Positions 1 to 8,196 of a DNA stretch of 64,000 bases are shown here, one piece after another; within the stretch, counting starts at the first letter, position 1, and every line of letters begins with the position of its first letter. This DNA comes from Aestuariivirga sp. (GTDB lineage: Bacteria > Pseudomonadota > Alphaproteobacteria > Rhizobiales > Aestuariivirgaceae). The notes beneath the pieces are model-generated. The model made no database searches. It saw nothing but the letters and a program-made list of their open reading frames with translations, and was not told the DNA's origin. The DNA lies in NCBI RefSeq assembly GCF_020252395.1, contig NZ_JADCDB010000008.1:17182-81181 (forward strand), given 5' to 3'. Made by a program: the position numbers and the translations under genes.

Positions 1-2
1 CC

Positions 3-224
3 GGCAACATGATCCGCAAGTTCGCGGCTTTGACCGGGCTTCCCGCCGCCGCGATCGCCATGGTCGGCGACAACCACCACGACATGGCGGAGGCGCGCAA
101 CGGCGGGGCAGGGCTTGCCATAGCCGTGCTCTCCGGCAATGCGGGGCGCGAGGACATCGAGCACCTTGCCGACTTCACCATCGACAGCGTTGCCGATCTT
201 CCGGCCCTTCTGCGGAGTCTCTGA
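3..224 (+). CDS. HAD-family hydrolase, C-terminal part (5' end outside window)
   Basis: The reading frame is open to the left edge, so only the last 73 codons are present. The fragment carries the C-terminal HAD signature MVGDNHHDMAEARNGG, in which the GD and following acidic residue bind Mg2+ in phosphatases of the phosphoglycolate phosphatase type. The substrate cannot be told from this part. The stop codon overlaps the next start (TGATG), so the two genes are probably co-transcribed and translationally coupled. A first in-window ATG lies at position 9 but is internal to the protein. Confidence 0.75.
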   Translation, partial: GNMIRKFAALTGLPAAAIAMVGDNHHDMAEARNGGAGLAIAVLSGNAGREDIEHLADFTIDSVADLPALLRSL

Positions 225-814
225 TGTTCTATGACGCGGTGAAGAACGACCATGGCCTCCCCAACGATCCGTTCAAGGCCATCGTCGCGCCGCGCCCCAT
301 CGGCTGGGTGTCGACGCTGTCACCCCAAGGCAAGGCCAACCTCGCGCCCTATAGCTACTTCAACGCCTTCTCGCAGTCTCCGCACTATGTCGCCTTCGGC
401 TCGGGCCCGCGCAAGGATTCCATGGCCAATATCGAGGCCACGGGCGAATTTGCCTTCAGCCTCGCCACCTATGGCCTGCGCGAGCAGATCAATGCCACCT
501 CCGCCCATGTGGATGTTGACGAGTTCGAACTCGCCGGCCTCACCAAGGCCCCATCCCGGATCGTGCGGCCGCCGCGCGTCGCCGAAAGCCCGGCGGCGCT
601 CGAGTGCTGCCTGCACCGCATCGTGCCTCTGCCGGACGACGACGGAAAGGCGGAGAACTTCCTGATCATCGGCCGGGTGCTCGGCATCCACATCGACGAC
701 CGCTTTATCCATGACGGCCGGGTAGACACCGCGGCCATGCGGCCCATCGCCAGGCTTGGTTACAGCGAATATGCAACCGTCACCGAAGCCTGGCGCATGC
801 CCCGGCCGGATTGA
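224..814 (+). CDS. flavin reductase-like (FMN-binding split barrel) protein
   Basis: A 196-residue protein of the flavin reductase-like family, which binds FMN in a split beta-barrel. The N-terminal part shows the typical segment with APRPIGWVST (residues 22-31) followed by NLAPYSYFNAF. Family members reduce flavin with NAD(P)H for partner oxygenases or act as uncharacterised flavoproteins; the sequence does not say which. The start overlaps the HAD gene stop by one base, so the pair is likely an operon. The length is normal for the family. Confidence 0.8.
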   Translation: MFYDAVKNDHGLPNDPFKAIVAPRPIGWVSTLSPQGKANLAPYSYFNAFSQSPHYVAFGSGPRKDSMANIEATGEFAFSLATYGLREQINATSAHVDVDEFELAGLTKAPSRIVRPPRVAESPAALECCLHRIVPLPDDDGKAENFLIIGRVLGIHIDDRFIHDGRVDTAAMRPIARLGYSEYATVTEAWRMPRPD

Positions 815-821
815 GGTCCGC

Positions 822-826
822 GACTC
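822..826. promoter_or_regulatory. GANTC site (possible CcrM methylation target)
   Basis: GACTC matches GANTC, the CcrM target of alphaproteobacteria. A single five-base site is weak evidence alone; it is listed because it shares the 232-base gap with DnaA-like boxes and a CtrA-type box. Confidence 0.3.
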
Positions 827-929
827 AGGTCGGGTAATGTTTGTCCAGTGCGCGGCCGCCGCAATTCCGCCACTGTGCATTAACCTGTTCACAAGTCCAA
901 TTCGGCGGCTTCTTCAAGTGTTTACAGGT

Positions 930-949
930 TGTGGAAAAACTGTGGAAAA
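930..949 (-). promoter_or_regulatory. two tandem DnaA-box-like sites
   Basis: TGTGGAAAA occurs at 930-938 and again at 941-949, 11 bases apart, about one helical turn. Its reverse complement TTTTCCACA fits the loose DnaA consensus TTWTNCACA. The pair lies just upstream of a CtrA-type box and in front of a receiver-domain gene. Binding is inferred, not shown. Confidence 0.45.
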
Positions 950-954
950 TGCTG

Positions 955-970
955 TTAACCCACCGTTAAC
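955..970 (+). promoter_or_regulatory. CtrA-type box TTAA-N7-TTAAC
   Basis: TTAA at 955-958 and TTAAC at 966-970 are separated by exactly seven bases, matching the full CtrA consensus TTAA-N7-TTAA. The site lies 77 bases upstream of the likely start of the receiver-domain gene at 1047 and directly after two DnaA-like boxes. It suggests cell-cycle control of that gene and perhaps of the MFS gene behind it. Confidence 0.6.
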
Positions 971-1046
971 CAGCCCGGCGCAGGTTTTTCGCGACGGACG
1001 GCAGGCAGTTGCGCCCCGCTCCGGCGAGCCGGAGAGGTTTGTGGAC

Positions 1047-1412
1047 ATGACAAGGTGTCTGCTCATTGATGAAGAGGGACGGGGCCGTCACCTGAGCGAG
1101 ATGCTCTCCGGCCTCGGCCTCGACACGTCGCTCACCAGCGGGGCGGAGGAGGCCATGCGCTTCTGCAACGACAACTCCCCGGATGTTGTCATGCTCTCGG
1201 CCCGCGCCAATGGCGGGGCGCCGAAGGAGTTCGTCAAGCGCCTGCGCCTGTCGGGCCGCAGCAAGCCCCCGGTAGTGTTCCTCTTCGCCGACACGCCCGA
1301 CACCGAGATGTTCGGCCAGTCCATTCTTGAGGGCGCGGCGGATGTGCTGATGATGCCGCTCGACCGCGACCTGTTGCACTTCAAGCTCCGCCAGGCCGGC
1401 ATCGCCGTCTGA
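1047..1412 (+). CDS. degenerate single-domain response regulator (pseudo-receiver)
   Basis: A 121-residue protein with the length and hydrophobic pattern of a stand-alone CheY-like receiver. The first acidic pair is kept (D8-E9 in LLIDEEG). The phosphoacceptor position is Ser51 in PDVVMLSARANGG instead of Asp. The conserved Thr/Ser after strand 4 appears as Phe (VVFLFADT), and the conserved Lys before the last helix as Met (MMPLDRD). It is therefore unlikely to be phosphorylated in the normal way. The ATG at 1047 is chosen because the domain starts there; the frame is open further upstream. An MFS gene follows after 31 bases. Confidence 0.7.
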   Translation: MTRCLLIDEEGRGRHLSEMLSGLGLDTSLTSGAEEAMRFCNDNSPDVVMLSARANGGAPKEFVKRLRLSGRSKPPVVFLFADTPDTEMFGQSILEGAADVLMMPLDRDLLHFKLRQAGIAV

Positions 1413-1443
1413 TTTGTGTCGCATTGACCTGGGAGAGGGAGAC

Positions 1444-2661
1444 ATGAACAACGCCTCCCTCTGGGTGCTCCTCGCCAGCGTCGCCATGCTCTGCCTGGGC
1501 CATGGGCTCAACAGCTCGCTGGTGTCGATTTCGGCCGACCAGGCCGCCTTCTCCACCGCGACGACGGGCATCGTCATGGCCGGCTATTCCGCCGGCATGC
1601 TGCTCTCGAGCTTTGCCGCGCCCCGGCTGGTGAAGAGCGTGGGCTATGTGCGCGCCTTTGCGGGGCTCGCCTCCATCGTGTCCACCGTGGTGCTGCTGTT
1701 CCCGCTCTTTGTGAACCCGGTGTTCTGGTTCCTGCTGCGGGTTCTCACCGGCCTCTGCGTCTCGGGCATGTATATCGTGTGCGAGAGCTGGCTCAACGCC
1801 GCGTCCTCGAACCGCAACCGCGGCCAAATGCTTTCGCTCTACATGATCGTCACCTATGGCGCGCTGGGTGCGGGCCAGCTTCTGCTCAACATCGCGGATC
1901 CTTCGGGCTTCGTGCGCTTCATCGTCGTGTCCTGCCTGCTCTCCATGTCTCTGGTGCCGCTGATTCTGGCGCCTTCGGAGCAGCCCAGCGTGGAGGGGGC
2001 CAAAAGCGTGAGGATCGCCGATATTTGGCAGGCCTCGCCGCTCGCGGTCGTGGGCGTTATCGCCTGCGGGCTGGGGCAGAGCGCCTTTTTCGCCCTGGGC
2101 GTCATCTTCGGGCTCGCCATGGGCCTGCCGCTGGTCTGGGTGTCGATCATGATGGCGCTGCCGCCTTTCGGCGTCATCCTCTCGCAATATCCCATCGGCT
2201 GGGTGTCGGACCGTATCGACCGGCGCACCATCATCATGCTGCTGAGCCTCGCCGCGGCCATCGTTCCGGCCCTCATTCTGGCAGGTGGATATTATGTCAG
2301 CTGGTTTATGCTCATCGCGCTGATGACGCTGTTCGGCATCGTGTCGCTCCCGGTCTATTCCCTGGTCATCGCCCATGCCAACGACCACCTGCGCAAGGAG
2401 CAGGTGCTGGGCGCGTCGGCCAAGCTGGTGCTGCTCTATGGCGTAGGCTCCATCCTGGGGCCTATTCTCGCGGGTTCTCTGATGGGCGAGATCGGCCGCG
2501 CCGGCTTCCTGATCTTCATGATCGGGGTCCACGGCGCCCTGGCGGGCTTCGCCTTCTGGCGCAACTGGCGCCACCCGGACCACGTCAGGGCCCATGGCCG
2601 TGACGTGATGTCGGTCAGCCCCATTTCGACGCCTGCAAATGCCCCGCTGCTGCAGGATTAA
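1444..2661 (+). CDS. MFS transporter, YcaD-like
   Basis: A 405-residue inner-membrane protein with about twelve hydrophobic segments. It carries CESWLNA near residue 114, typical of the YcaD-like branch of the major facilitator superfamily, and a second-half loop WVSDRIDRRT resembling the MFS motif between helices. The substrate is unknown. ATG 1444 is preferred over an upstream TTG at 1414 because GGGAGAGGGA lies just before it. A related transporter with the equivalent motif EAWLNA is encoded at 44741-45874. A GC-rich hairpin follows the gene. Confidence 0.8.
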   Translation: MNNASLWVLLASVAMLCLGHGLNSSLVSISADQAAFSTATTGIVMAGYSAGMLLSSFAAPRLVKSVGYVRAFAGLASIVSTVVLLFPLFVNPVFWFLLRVLTGLCVSGMYIVCESWLNAASSNRNRGQMLSLYMIVTYGALGAGQLLLNIADPSGFVRFIVVSCLLSMSLVPLILAPSEQPSVEGAKSVRIADIWQASPLAVVGVIACGLGQSAFFALGVIFGLAMGLPLVWVSIMMALPPFGVILSQYPIGWVSDRIDRRTIIMLLSLAAAIVPALILAGGYYVSWFMLIALMTLFGIVSLPVYSLVIAHANDHLRKEQVLGASAKLVLLYGVGSILGPILAGSLMGEIGRAGFLIFMIGVHGALAGFAFWRNWRHPDHVRAHGRDVMSVSPISTPANAPLLQD

Positions 2662-2676
2662 CGAGGGGCATCCCGC

Positions 2677-2703
2677 CCTCCCCAACCGCGAAGCGGGGGG
2701 AGG
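2677..2703 (+). terminator. GC-rich hairpin after MFS gene
   Basis: CCTCCCC (2677-2683) pairs with GGGGAGG (2697-2703) across a 13-base loop, just after the MFS stop. There is no clear T-run, so it may be a weak terminator or an intergenic repeat. Confidence 0.3.
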
Positions 2704-2748
2704 CCCGGACGCGTTGCGCGATCAATACCCCCAGCCGCTCCGGAGGCT

Positions 2749-3978
2749 ATGGTGAACCAAATATTAAGTCCTCTGCCGCCATCATTGCTTCCGGAGACTC
2801 ACCATATGCAGCATGACTCAAAGCAGGAACCTACATTCGGCCTCGACATCAACGTTCTCATGGCCGTCATCGTTTTCGGCAGCGCCGACTGCCGCGTTGC
2901 GCTTGCCCGGCAGCTCGCCTGTTTCCTCGCTGACCCGGAAACGCCCCCGGGCGAGCGCGAGCAGGTGCTGCCGGTTGTCCGCCGCCTTGCTGTCGATGCG
3001 GATCCAGACGTCCGCTACGCCCTGGCGGAGGCCCTCGTCAGCCATGAGACGCTCGATAACGATCTCTTCTTCACCATCGTCTCCGACGACGAAGACATAG
3101 CACTCCCATTCCTCAGCTGGACGCCCGCGCTCGACACGCTGCGCATGCTGGCCATCCTGCGTGCGGGGGACGAGGCGCGGCAGGCTGTCATCGCCATGCG
3201 CCCCGACGTCTCGGCGGAGGCAGCAGACGTCATCACCCGCGAGCTGCCGCTGGCCGTAAACGTGCTGCTCCTCGAAAACCCGGACGTCGGCCTGGATCCC
3301 AGCCACTTCCGCGCCCTCTACCAGCGCTTCGCTGAGGACCAGGAGATGCTGAGCCGGCTGCTCGCCCGGCCGGACCTGCCGCTCATCCTGCGCATCGCCC
3401 AGGCGCGCCGCGCGGCGTCCAGCATCCATCAGTTGCTGACGGAGCGCGACTGGCTGTCGTCCACCGCCGCTGCCGAACTGGTGATCGAGGCAGAAGAGAA
3501 TGCCGTGTTCGAAATTCTCGCCGAGGCCGGCCCGGATGACCTGCAGCAGGCCGTGGCCTTCCTCATCGACAACGGCATGCTCACGCCCGCGCTCGTCGTC
3601 CATGCAGCCTGCCAGGGCGCCATGCAGGTGGTGGCGGAGTGTCTCGCGGGACTTTCCGGCGTGCCGCTGCGCCGCGTTGAGGTGCTGATCCATGCGCGCG
3701 GCAAGGTCCGCGCGGTGTTTGTCCGCAGCGGACTGCCGCAAAGCTGCCACTGGATCCTTCAGGCGGCCTGCGACGTGGCCGCCGACGAACGCGAAGACGG
3801 TCTGCGCCTGACGCCTGACGAATTCGGCGCCCGCATCATCCAGTCGCTGCTCACCCGTTACGAAGCCATGCCGCTCGACGAGCAGCCCCGCAACCTCGAC
3901 GTTATCGGCCGCTACGCCGGCGGCCGGACGCGGCACCTGGCGAGCAGGCTCCGGGCGGACTTGCAGCGCGCCGCCTGA
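2749..3978 (+). CDS. DUF2336 domain-containing protein
   Basis: A 409-residue, mostly helical cytoplasmic protein with the features of DUF2336, a family common in alphaproteobacteria and of unknown function. Leu/Ala/Asp-rich helix pairs near the N-terminus (VRRLAVDADPDVRYALAEAL) look HEAT-like. No enzyme motif is visible. Two starts are possible: ATG 2749 with GGAGG only two bases upstream, and ATG 2806 with GGAG at a better eight-base spacing. The later one would remove 19 residues outside the conserved region. The gene stands alone between an MFS gene and convergent nadK. Confidence 0.7.
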   Translation: MVNQILSPLPPSLLPETHHMQHDSKQEPTFGLDINVLMAVIVFGSADCRVALARQLACFLADPETPPGEREQVLPVVRRLAVDADPDVRYALAEALVSHETLDNDLFFTIVSDDEDIALPFLSWTPALDTLRMLAILRAGDEARQAVIAMRPDVSAEAADVITRELPLAVNVLLLENPDVGLDPSHFRALYQRFAEDQEMLSRLLARPDLPLILRIAQARRAASSIHQLLTERDWLSSTAAAELVIEAEENAVFEILAEAGPDDLQQAVAFLIDNGMLTPALVVHAACQGAMQVVAECLAGLSGVPLRRVEVLIHARGKVRAVFVRSGLPQSCHWILQAACDVAADEREDGLRLTPDEFGARIIQSLLTRYEAMPLDEQPRNLDVIGRYAGGRTRHLASRLRADLQRAA

Positions 3979-4050
3979 CGCGCCGGACCGCCCTCGCCGG
4001 ATGTGCCGTAGAGCCATCCTCCGGGGCGACGGTGAATGAGAGCGAATCCG

Positions 4051-4818
4051 TCAGAACCTGAACTGTTCCCGGAGCACGCGCTCCGCCAGGCTGTGGCCGG
4101 GGTCGAACAGAATGCGCGCGGCGTGGCTTGTGTCCTGCTCCACCTCCACCTGCCGCACATGGCGAACCTCCACATGGTCGGCCACCGCCGCCACCGGCCG
4201 TTTCCCGCCTTCGAGAATGCCGATCGTCACCTTGGCCGCCGAGGGCAGGATAGCGCCGCGCCAGCCCCGCGGGCGGAAGGCGCTGATCGGCGTGAGCGCC
4301 AGCAGGTCAGAGTTGATCGGTAAAATCGGTCCGTGGGCGGATAGATTATAGGCCGTGCTGCCCGCCGGTGTGGCCACCAGCACGCCGTCGCAGATCAGCT
4401 CCTCGAGCCTCGGCTTGTGGTCGATGGCGATTCTCAGCTTCGCCGCCTGATGGCGCTGGCGCAGCAGGGAAACTTCGTTGAAAGCGATCGCCCGGTGCGT
4501 CTTCCCCGTCTCGTCCACGGCGGCCATGGCCAGCGGGTGAATCATGGTGAGCTCCGCCGCCGCCAGCCGTTCAGGAAGCCCGTCCGCCGCATAGTCGTTC
4601 ATCAGGAAACCGACCGTGCCGCGGTTCATGCCATAGATCGGAATGCCGGTGGACACGAAGCGGTGCAGCGCCTGCAGCATCAGTCCGTCGCCGCCCAGCG
4701 CCACAACGCAGTCGGCCTTTTCCGGGTCGGCATTGCCGTGGCGCGCGGTCAGCGTCGTCAAGGCCTCCCGGGCCTCGGGAGACTCCGACGCGAGGAAGGC
4801 GATCGAGCGGAATGTCAT
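4051..4818 (-). CDS. nadK: NAD kinase
   Basis: A 255-residue cytoplasmic enzyme that phosphorylates NAD to NADP with ATP. It has the GGDG motif (residues 42-45), the [10 protein letters not shown] segment (65-74) and the NAD-binding TPAGSTAYN segment (150-158). The length is typical for the compact alphaproteobacterial form. The ATG at 4818 begins directly at the conserved N-terminus ([11 protein letters not shown]). It diverges from the DUF1636-cobU pair across an 81-base gap. Confidence 0.93.
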   Translation of the reverse strand: MTFRSIAFLASESPEAREALTTLTARHGNADPEKADCVVALGGDGLMLQALHRFVSTGIPIYGMNRGTVGFLMNDYAADGLPERLAAAELTMIHPLAMAAVDETGKTHRAIAFNEVSLLRQRHQAAKLRIAIDHKPRLEELICDGVLVATPAGSTAYNLSAHGPILPINSDLLALTPISAFRPRGWRGAILPSAAKVTIGILEGGKRPVAAVADHVEVRHVRQVEVEQDTSHAARILFDPGHSLAERVLREQFRF

Positions 4819-4833
4819 GCCGTTTTCATCGCG

Positions 4834-4860
4834 TTGACAGGTTACCGGATTGCCTACATT
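4834..4860 (+). promoter_or_regulatory. possible promoter of DUF1636-cobU
   Basis: TTGACA at 4834-4839 and TACATT at 4855-4860 are separated by 15 bases, shorter than ideal. They lie 40 bases before the DUF1636 start, in the divergent gap with nadK. No cobalamin riboswitch fits in this short gap. Confidence 0.3.
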
Positions 4861-4899
4861 GAAGCCCCGTCCCTTGGCAACCCTGAGAAAACCTCTCTG

Positions 4900-5271
4900 A
4901 TGCGCGACATCGTCATGTGCTCGACCTGCAAGTTCTCGGCAACCGATAAGCTGGCCCCCGACGGCCGCACCGGCGGCGAGACGCTGATTGCCCATGTCGC
5001 GGACGCGATCGCCGCCCGCGGGCTGGACCTGCCCGTAGTCACCCAGGCCTGCCTGTGGAACTGCACCAAGCACTGCAGCGTGGTGCTGCGCGACCATGAC
5101 CGCTTCACCTATGTCACCGGCAACCATGAGCCGACGCGTCAGCAAGCCGAGGCCATCCTCGACTGGTTCGCGCTTCATGAGCAGTCGGAAACCGGGGAAG
5201 TGCCCTTCCGCCAGTGGCCGGACCCCATGCGCGGCCACTTCATCGTCCGCATCCCGAAGGTGCCCGCATGA
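4900..5271 (+). CDS. DUF1636 family metal-binding protein in B12 cluster
   Basis: A 123-residue protein of the DUF1636 type, a small ferredoxin/thioredoxin-like family often found near cobalamin genes. It has Cys7-x2-Cys10 at the N-terminus and Cys51-x3-Cys55-x3-Cys59 ([12 protein letters not shown]), so a metal or iron-sulfur centre is plausible. Its role is not established. Its stop overlaps the cobU start by four bases (ATGA), which points to translational coupling and a job in corrinoid handling. ATG 4900 is the first in-frame start of the conserved domain. Confidence 0.75.
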   Translation: MRDIVMCSTCKFSATDKLAPDGRTGGETLIAHVADAIAARGLDLPVVTQACLWNCTKHCSVVLRDHDRFTYVTGNHEPTRQQAEAILDWFALHEQSETGEVPFRQWPDPMRGHFIVRIPKVPA

Positions 5272-5771
5272 GCCGTATCACCCTCGTCCTCGGCGGCGCC
5301 CGCTCCGGCAAGAGCCGCTTCGCCGAAAGTCTCGCCCGCCAGCATGGCGGCCCCCGCACCTACATTGCCACGGCGGAGCCCTTCGATGGCGAGATGCGCC
5401 ATCGCATCGAAAAACACCGCGAGCAGCGGGCAGGGGACGGCTGGCAGACGCTGGAGGCGCCCCTCGACCCTGCCGCCGTCCTGCCGCGCGGTGGTCTGGC
5501 GCTCCTCGACTGCGTCACTGTCTGGCTCGGCAACCTCATGCACCACGGCCGCGACCTGACAGCCGAGGTGAGTAAATTTTGTGCAGCTCTTGAGGCCTGC
5601 TCTGCGGAAGTCATCCTGGTCTCGAACGAGGTCGGCCTCTCCATCATCCCGGAGAATGCCATGGCCCGCCGCTTCCGCGACGAGCAGGGGCTTGCCAACC
5701 AGGCTCTGGCTGCGATTTCTGAGAACGTTTACTTTGTAGCCGCCGGGTTGCCCCTGAAGCTCAAGGGCTAG
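5268..5771 (+). CDS. cobU: adenosylcobinamide kinase / guanylyltransferase
   Basis: A 167-residue bifunctional enzyme (CobU, or CobP in the aerobic nomenclature) that phosphorylates adenosylcobinamide and then loads GMP to give adenosyl-GDP-cobinamide. The P-loop is GGARSGKS (residues 9-16). The [10 protein letters not shown] segment holds the histidine expected to be guanylylated (about His50). It overlaps the DUF1636 gene by four bases upstream, and its stop overlaps the end of convergent cbiB by four bases. Confidence 0.92.
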   Translation: MSRITLVLGGARSGKSRFAESLARQHGGPRTYIATAEPFDGEMRHRIEKHREQRAGDGWQTLEAPLDPAAVLPRGGLALLDCVTVWLGNLMHHGRDLTAEVSKFCAALEACSAEVILVSNEVGLSIIPENAMARRFRDEQGLANQALAAISENVYFVAAGLPLKLKG

Positions 5772-6739
5772 GCAACGGCGGCAACGCAAAACGCAACAAA
5801 CAGCAACATCAAGAACAACATCCACATGGCGTGTGACACCACGCGAAGACCACGCTTGATGTCATCGCGCATAATGCTGTCCCGGCCGTCGCCCATGTAG
5901 GGGAGATCGACTATCTCGCCATGATAGCTCCTCGGCCCCCCAAACCGCACCCCCAGTGCCGCCGCCATCGCAGCCTCGGGCCAGCCTGCATTGGGAGACT
6001 GGTGTTTCGGCGCATCCCGTTGCATTATCTCGATAATATCTCTGAATCGCGACGGCGCGGCCGCCGCGAAAAGGTAGCCGGTGAGGCGCGAGGCGGGCAG
6101 GTTCACAAGGTCGTCCAACCGCGCCGCCGCCCAACCAAAGAATTGATATTTCTCGTTTTTATGGCCGATCATCGAGTCCGCGGTGTTGATCGCCTTGTAC
6201 ATCGCAATCCCCGGCAGCCCGAGCAGCGCATACCACAGCACCGGAGCAACGATGCCGTCCGAGGCATTTTCCGCCAGGCTTTCCAGCGCCGCCCTGACCA
6301 CCCCGGACTCGTCGAGCTGTGAGGGGTCCCGCCCGACGATCAGGCTTACTTTCTGGCGGCCCTCGGCGAGCGAGCGGCCAAGCCCGTCATAGACAGCAAG
6401 TACATGATCTTTTAGTGATTTCTGCGCAATCAGCGAGGTTGCCAGCAACGCCTCCGCCAGCCAGCCGAACGGCAAATGGGTGAGAAAACGCGCCACGTAG
6501 TATGTCGGGACGAAGGCCGCCGCCAGCAGGATTGCCACCGCCACGGCCCCGCGCAGGCGTCCCTCCTGCGGTGAAACACCCTGTATATTCAATTGCTTAT
6601 CCAGCCAATCGATGAGCTTGCCGATCCACACCACGGGGTGGCTGATGCGGTCGAACACTGGCTGCGGGAAACCCGCGAAACGCTCGATCAGCAGCGCCCA
6701 GGCGGCGCGCCCGAACACCAGCACTGGCCAGTCCATCAT
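5768..6739 (-). CDS. cbiB: adenosylcobinamide-phosphate synthase
   Basis: A 323-residue polytopic membrane protein (CbiB, called CobD in the aerobic nomenclature) that attaches the aminopropanol arm to adenosylcobyric acid. It has the family segments HPVVWIGKLIDWLD near the N-terminus and LAENASDGIVAPVLWY in the middle. It is last in a tightly packed leftward operon cobA-cobB-cobQ-cbiB; its start overlaps the cobQ stop by four bases. A second ATG three bases downstream is equally possible. Confidence 0.92.
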   Translation of the reverse strand: MMDWPVLVFGRAAWALLIERFAGFPQPVFDRISHPVVWIGKLIDWLDKQLNIQGVSPQEGRLRGAVAVAILLAAAFVPTYYVARFLTHLPFGWLAEALLATSLIAQKSLKDHVLAVYDGLGRSLAEGRQKVSLIVGRDPSQLDESGVVRAALESLAENASDGIVAPVLWYALLGLPGIAMYKAINTADSMIGHKNEKYQFFGWAAARLDDLVNLPASRLTGYLFAAAAPSRFRDIIEIMQRDAPKHQSPNAGWPEAAMAAALGVRFGGPRSYHGEIVDLPYMGDGRDSIMRDDIKRGLRVVSHAMWMLFLMLLFVAFCVAAVA

Positions 6740-8196
6740 AGTTCCCTCGCCAGCGAGAGGATCAGGTCGAGGTCGAGATGCGCCTCAAGATGCGCTGCGA
6801 GCTCATCCAGCGTCCGCTCCACCGTCTCCTCGAAGCGCAGCTCACTTGCCTGAAAACCAAGCGATTGCAGAAACTTGCGGCGGAATTCATCATTCCCGAA
6901 GCAACCGTGCAGATAGCTTCCCATCACCTGGCCCGTGGCGCTGATCGCCCCGTCCGGACGCCCCTCCAGCAGCGCGAAGGGCCGGGCGCAATCCGCCCCC
7001 TCCGTCCTGCCAAGATGGATCTCATAACCCTCGAGCGCCGCGCCCGTTGGCACATGGGTGCCGCCGATGCGGGTGAGCGTCTTTTCCGGGAGGAGGGCGG
7101 TCTCCACGTCCAGCAGCCCAAGCCCCGCCACGTGGCCCGGTGCACCCTCCAGCCCTAGTGGATCGCTGATGGTTCTGCCCAGCATCTGGTAGCCACCGCA
7201 GATGCCAAGCACCAGCCCACCGCGCCGCACATGGGCCAGGAGGTCGATGTCCCAGCCCTCCTTACGCAGCGCCGCAAGGTCACAAATCGTTGATTTGGAA
7301 CCGGGAATGATTACCAGGCGGCTCTCCGCCGGGATCGGCTCTCCGGGTTGCACGAAGGTTAGCTTCACGCCGGCTTCCAGGCGTAAGGGATCGAGGTCAT
7401 CGAAATTGGCGATGCGCGGCAGGCGAAGAACAGAGATTCTCATGCCTTTTCGCGCTATTGTGAACTCTTCTTCTAACGCCACTGCATCTTCGGCCGGGAG
7501 CCGCCGTGCCCCTTCGAAGTGTGACACGATTCCCACACAGGGGGTTCCCGTGCGTTGTTCGAGGAAGGTACGGCCTTCCGAAAACAGGTCCGGATCGCCA
7601 TGGAACTTATTGATTAGGAAAGCTTTCAGTCGCGCGCGATCATCCGGCGGCAGGATGTCGAAGGTCCCGGCGATGGAGGCGATGACGCCACCCCGGTGAA
7701 TGTCGCCGATCAGCACAGCGGGCAGGTCGGCCGCTTCGGCGAACCCCATATTGGCCAGGTCGCCGTCGCGAAGATTGATCTCGCCTGGGCTTCCCGCTCC
7801 TTCCACCAGCACCACGTCGGCATGAGTCAACACCTTATAAAAACTCTCAAGACATGTGCCCATGTAATTCATCCGACTGCGAAAATACTCCCGCGCCGTC
7901 ATTGAGGCCTGGCGCTGCCCCTGCACGACCACCTGGGCCCCCGTGGTGGTTTCGGGCTTCAGCAGGATGGGGTTCATGTGCACGGAGGATGGTACCCGAG
8001 CGGCGCGGGCCTGAAGCGCCTGGGCCCGGCCGATCTCGCCGCCATCGGCCGTCACTGCCGCGTTGTTGGACATGTTCTGCGGCTTGAAGGGCTGGACGCG
8101 TAAGCCCCTGTTTGCAAGGGCCCTTGCCAACCCCGCAACGATCAGCGACTTGCCGACGTCAGAGCCAGTGCCCATGAACATGATGGCCCTGGTCAC
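6736..8196 (-). CDS. cobQ: cobyric acid synthase (glutamine-hydrolysing)
   Basis: A 486-residue enzyme that amidates four side chains of adenosylcobyrinic acid a,c-diamide using glutamine and ATP. The N-terminal half is a dethiobiotin-synthetase-like ATPase with GTGSDVGKS (residues 9-17). The C-terminal half is a class I glutamine amidotransferase with the nucleophile Cys in GICGGYQMLG and a His in GSYLHGCFG. The length is normal. Four-base overlaps with cbiB downstream and cobB upstream show a coupled operon. Confidence 0.94.
   Translation of the reverse strand: MTRAIMFMGTGSDVGKSLIVAGLARALANRGLRVQPFKPQNMSNNAAVTADGGEIGRAQALQARAARVPSSVHMNPILLKPETTTGAQVVVQGQRQASMTAREYFRSRMNYMGTCLESFYKVLTHADVVLVEGAGSPGEINLRDGDLANMGFAEAADLPAVLIGDIHRGGVIASIAGTFDILPPDDRARLKAFLINKFHGDPDLFSEGRTFLEQRTGTPCVGIVSHFEGARRLPAEDAVALEEEFTIARKGMRISVLRLPRIANFDDLDPLRLEAGVKLTFVQPGEPIPAESRLVIIPGSKSTICDLAALRKEGWDIDLLAHVRRGGLVLGICGGYQMLGRTISDPLGLEGAPGHVAGLGLLDVETALLPEKTLTRIGGTHVPTGAALEGYEIHLGRTEGADCARPFALLEGRPDGAISATGQVMGSYLHGCFGNDEFRRKFLQSLGFQASELRFEETVERTLDELAAHLEAHLDLDLILSLAREL

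Noticed and set aside
815..1046. Chromosomal replication origin
   Set aside because: DnaA-like and CtrA-like sites are present, but there is no extended AT-rich region and none of the usual origin genes, so a regulated promoter is the simpler reading.
4819..4899. Possible cobalamin riboswitch before the B12 genes
   Set aside because: The gap is only 81 bases and shows no B12-box-like sequence; the cobA-cbiD gap is only 22 bases.
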